NCBI GenBank assembly: GCA_016215555.1
Contig: JACRJC010000057.1
Location: 1 to 43,900, forward strand
Direction: 5' to 3'
Length of the DNA: 43,900 nt
DNA from: Rhodospirillales bacterium
Lineage (GTDB): Bacteria; Pseudomonadota; Alphaproteobacteria; Rhodospirillales; WMHbin7
Positions within the stretch are counted from its first letter, which is position 1, and every line of letters starts with the position of its first letter. Positions 43,875 to 43,900 of the stretch are shown here, in pieces. A program made the position numbers and the translations under genes. The notes under the pieces are model-generated. The model did not search any database. It had not been told where the DNA came from and saw only the letters and a list, made by a program, of their open reading frames with translations.

Positions 43875-43900
43875 CTCATCCTTCGAGACGCTTCGCTCCT
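43875..43900 (-). repeat. Hairpin repeat, CTCACCCTGAGG family, copy 4 (inverted, cut by window end)
   Basis: CTCATCCTTCGAGACGCTTC begins the inverted form seen at 4971-5010, 23 bp after copy 3. The window ends inside it. Confidence 0.7.

Overview
The window looks like chromosomal DNA of a GC-rich alphaproteobacterium, most likely of the Rhodospirillales (Magnetospirillum/Rhodospirillum-like). This rests on the yqeY-dnaG-rpoD block next to a divergent carA, the ispE / TPR-lipoprotein / ETF-QO neighbourhood, an NDUFAF5-like methyltransferase, LPS-type glycosyltransferases and the hairpin repeat families between genes. The placement is an inference from gene content and codon style; there is no rRNA to confirm it.

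Layout. 1-5.6 kb: a small coiled-coil membrane protein, tRNA-Ile2(CAT), then the macromolecular-synthesis block rpoD, dnaG and yqeY on the minus strand, separated by hairpin repeats. 5.9-7.0 kb: carA. 7.0-9.6 kb: an accessory stretch on the minus strand with two HigBA toxin-antitoxin pairs flanking an AT-rich gene with a PD-(D/E)XK-nuclease-like signature, then a PIN-like/DUF433 pair flanked by a 44-bp direct repeat copied from the 3' end of the neighbouring dehydrogenase gene. 9.7-13.9 kb: D-2-hydroxyacid dehydrogenase, a MITE-like hairpin element, an exported SH3-domain protein, a VapBC pair, an LpxL-type acyltransferase and elbB.

14.0-22.8 kb: a tightly coupled plus-strand operon (most genes overlap by 1-13 bp) with two paralogous GT4-like enzymes, a GT9 heptosyltransferase-like enzyme, a WaaE-like GT2, a classical GT4, an asparagine-synthase-like amidotransferase, a dihydroorotase-family hydrolase with a changed metal ligand, and a second GT2. 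It probably builds or decorates LPS core or another surface glycan. Facing it are two TPR proteins with GT9-like C-terminal domains, then ispE, a TPR lipoprotein and ETF-QO.

30.0-34.4 kb: uracil-DNA glycosylase, soluble lytic transglycosylase, a ChaC-like cyclotransferase, an EamA transporter and tRNA-Thr(GGT). 34.4-36.4 kb: a HipBA islet bounded by tRNA-Thr and a 51-bp copy of its 3' half, with no integrase. 36.7-40.4 kb: molybdate transporter modCBA, a Mo-box-like operator, a shortened Mop ORF and modE, divergently arranged. 40.5-43.7 kb: a DJ-1/PfpI remnant, the methyltransferase, map, radC and a YqgE/AlgH protein with a lipoprotein signal. The window ends in hairpin repeats of the families seen near rpoD and dnaG.

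The most interesting accessory content is mobile-looking toxin-antitoxin DNA: five TA-type pairs in about 29 kb, two of them bounded by long direct repeats typical of site-specific integration, and one nuclease-like gene of unknown function lodged between two HigBA pairs.
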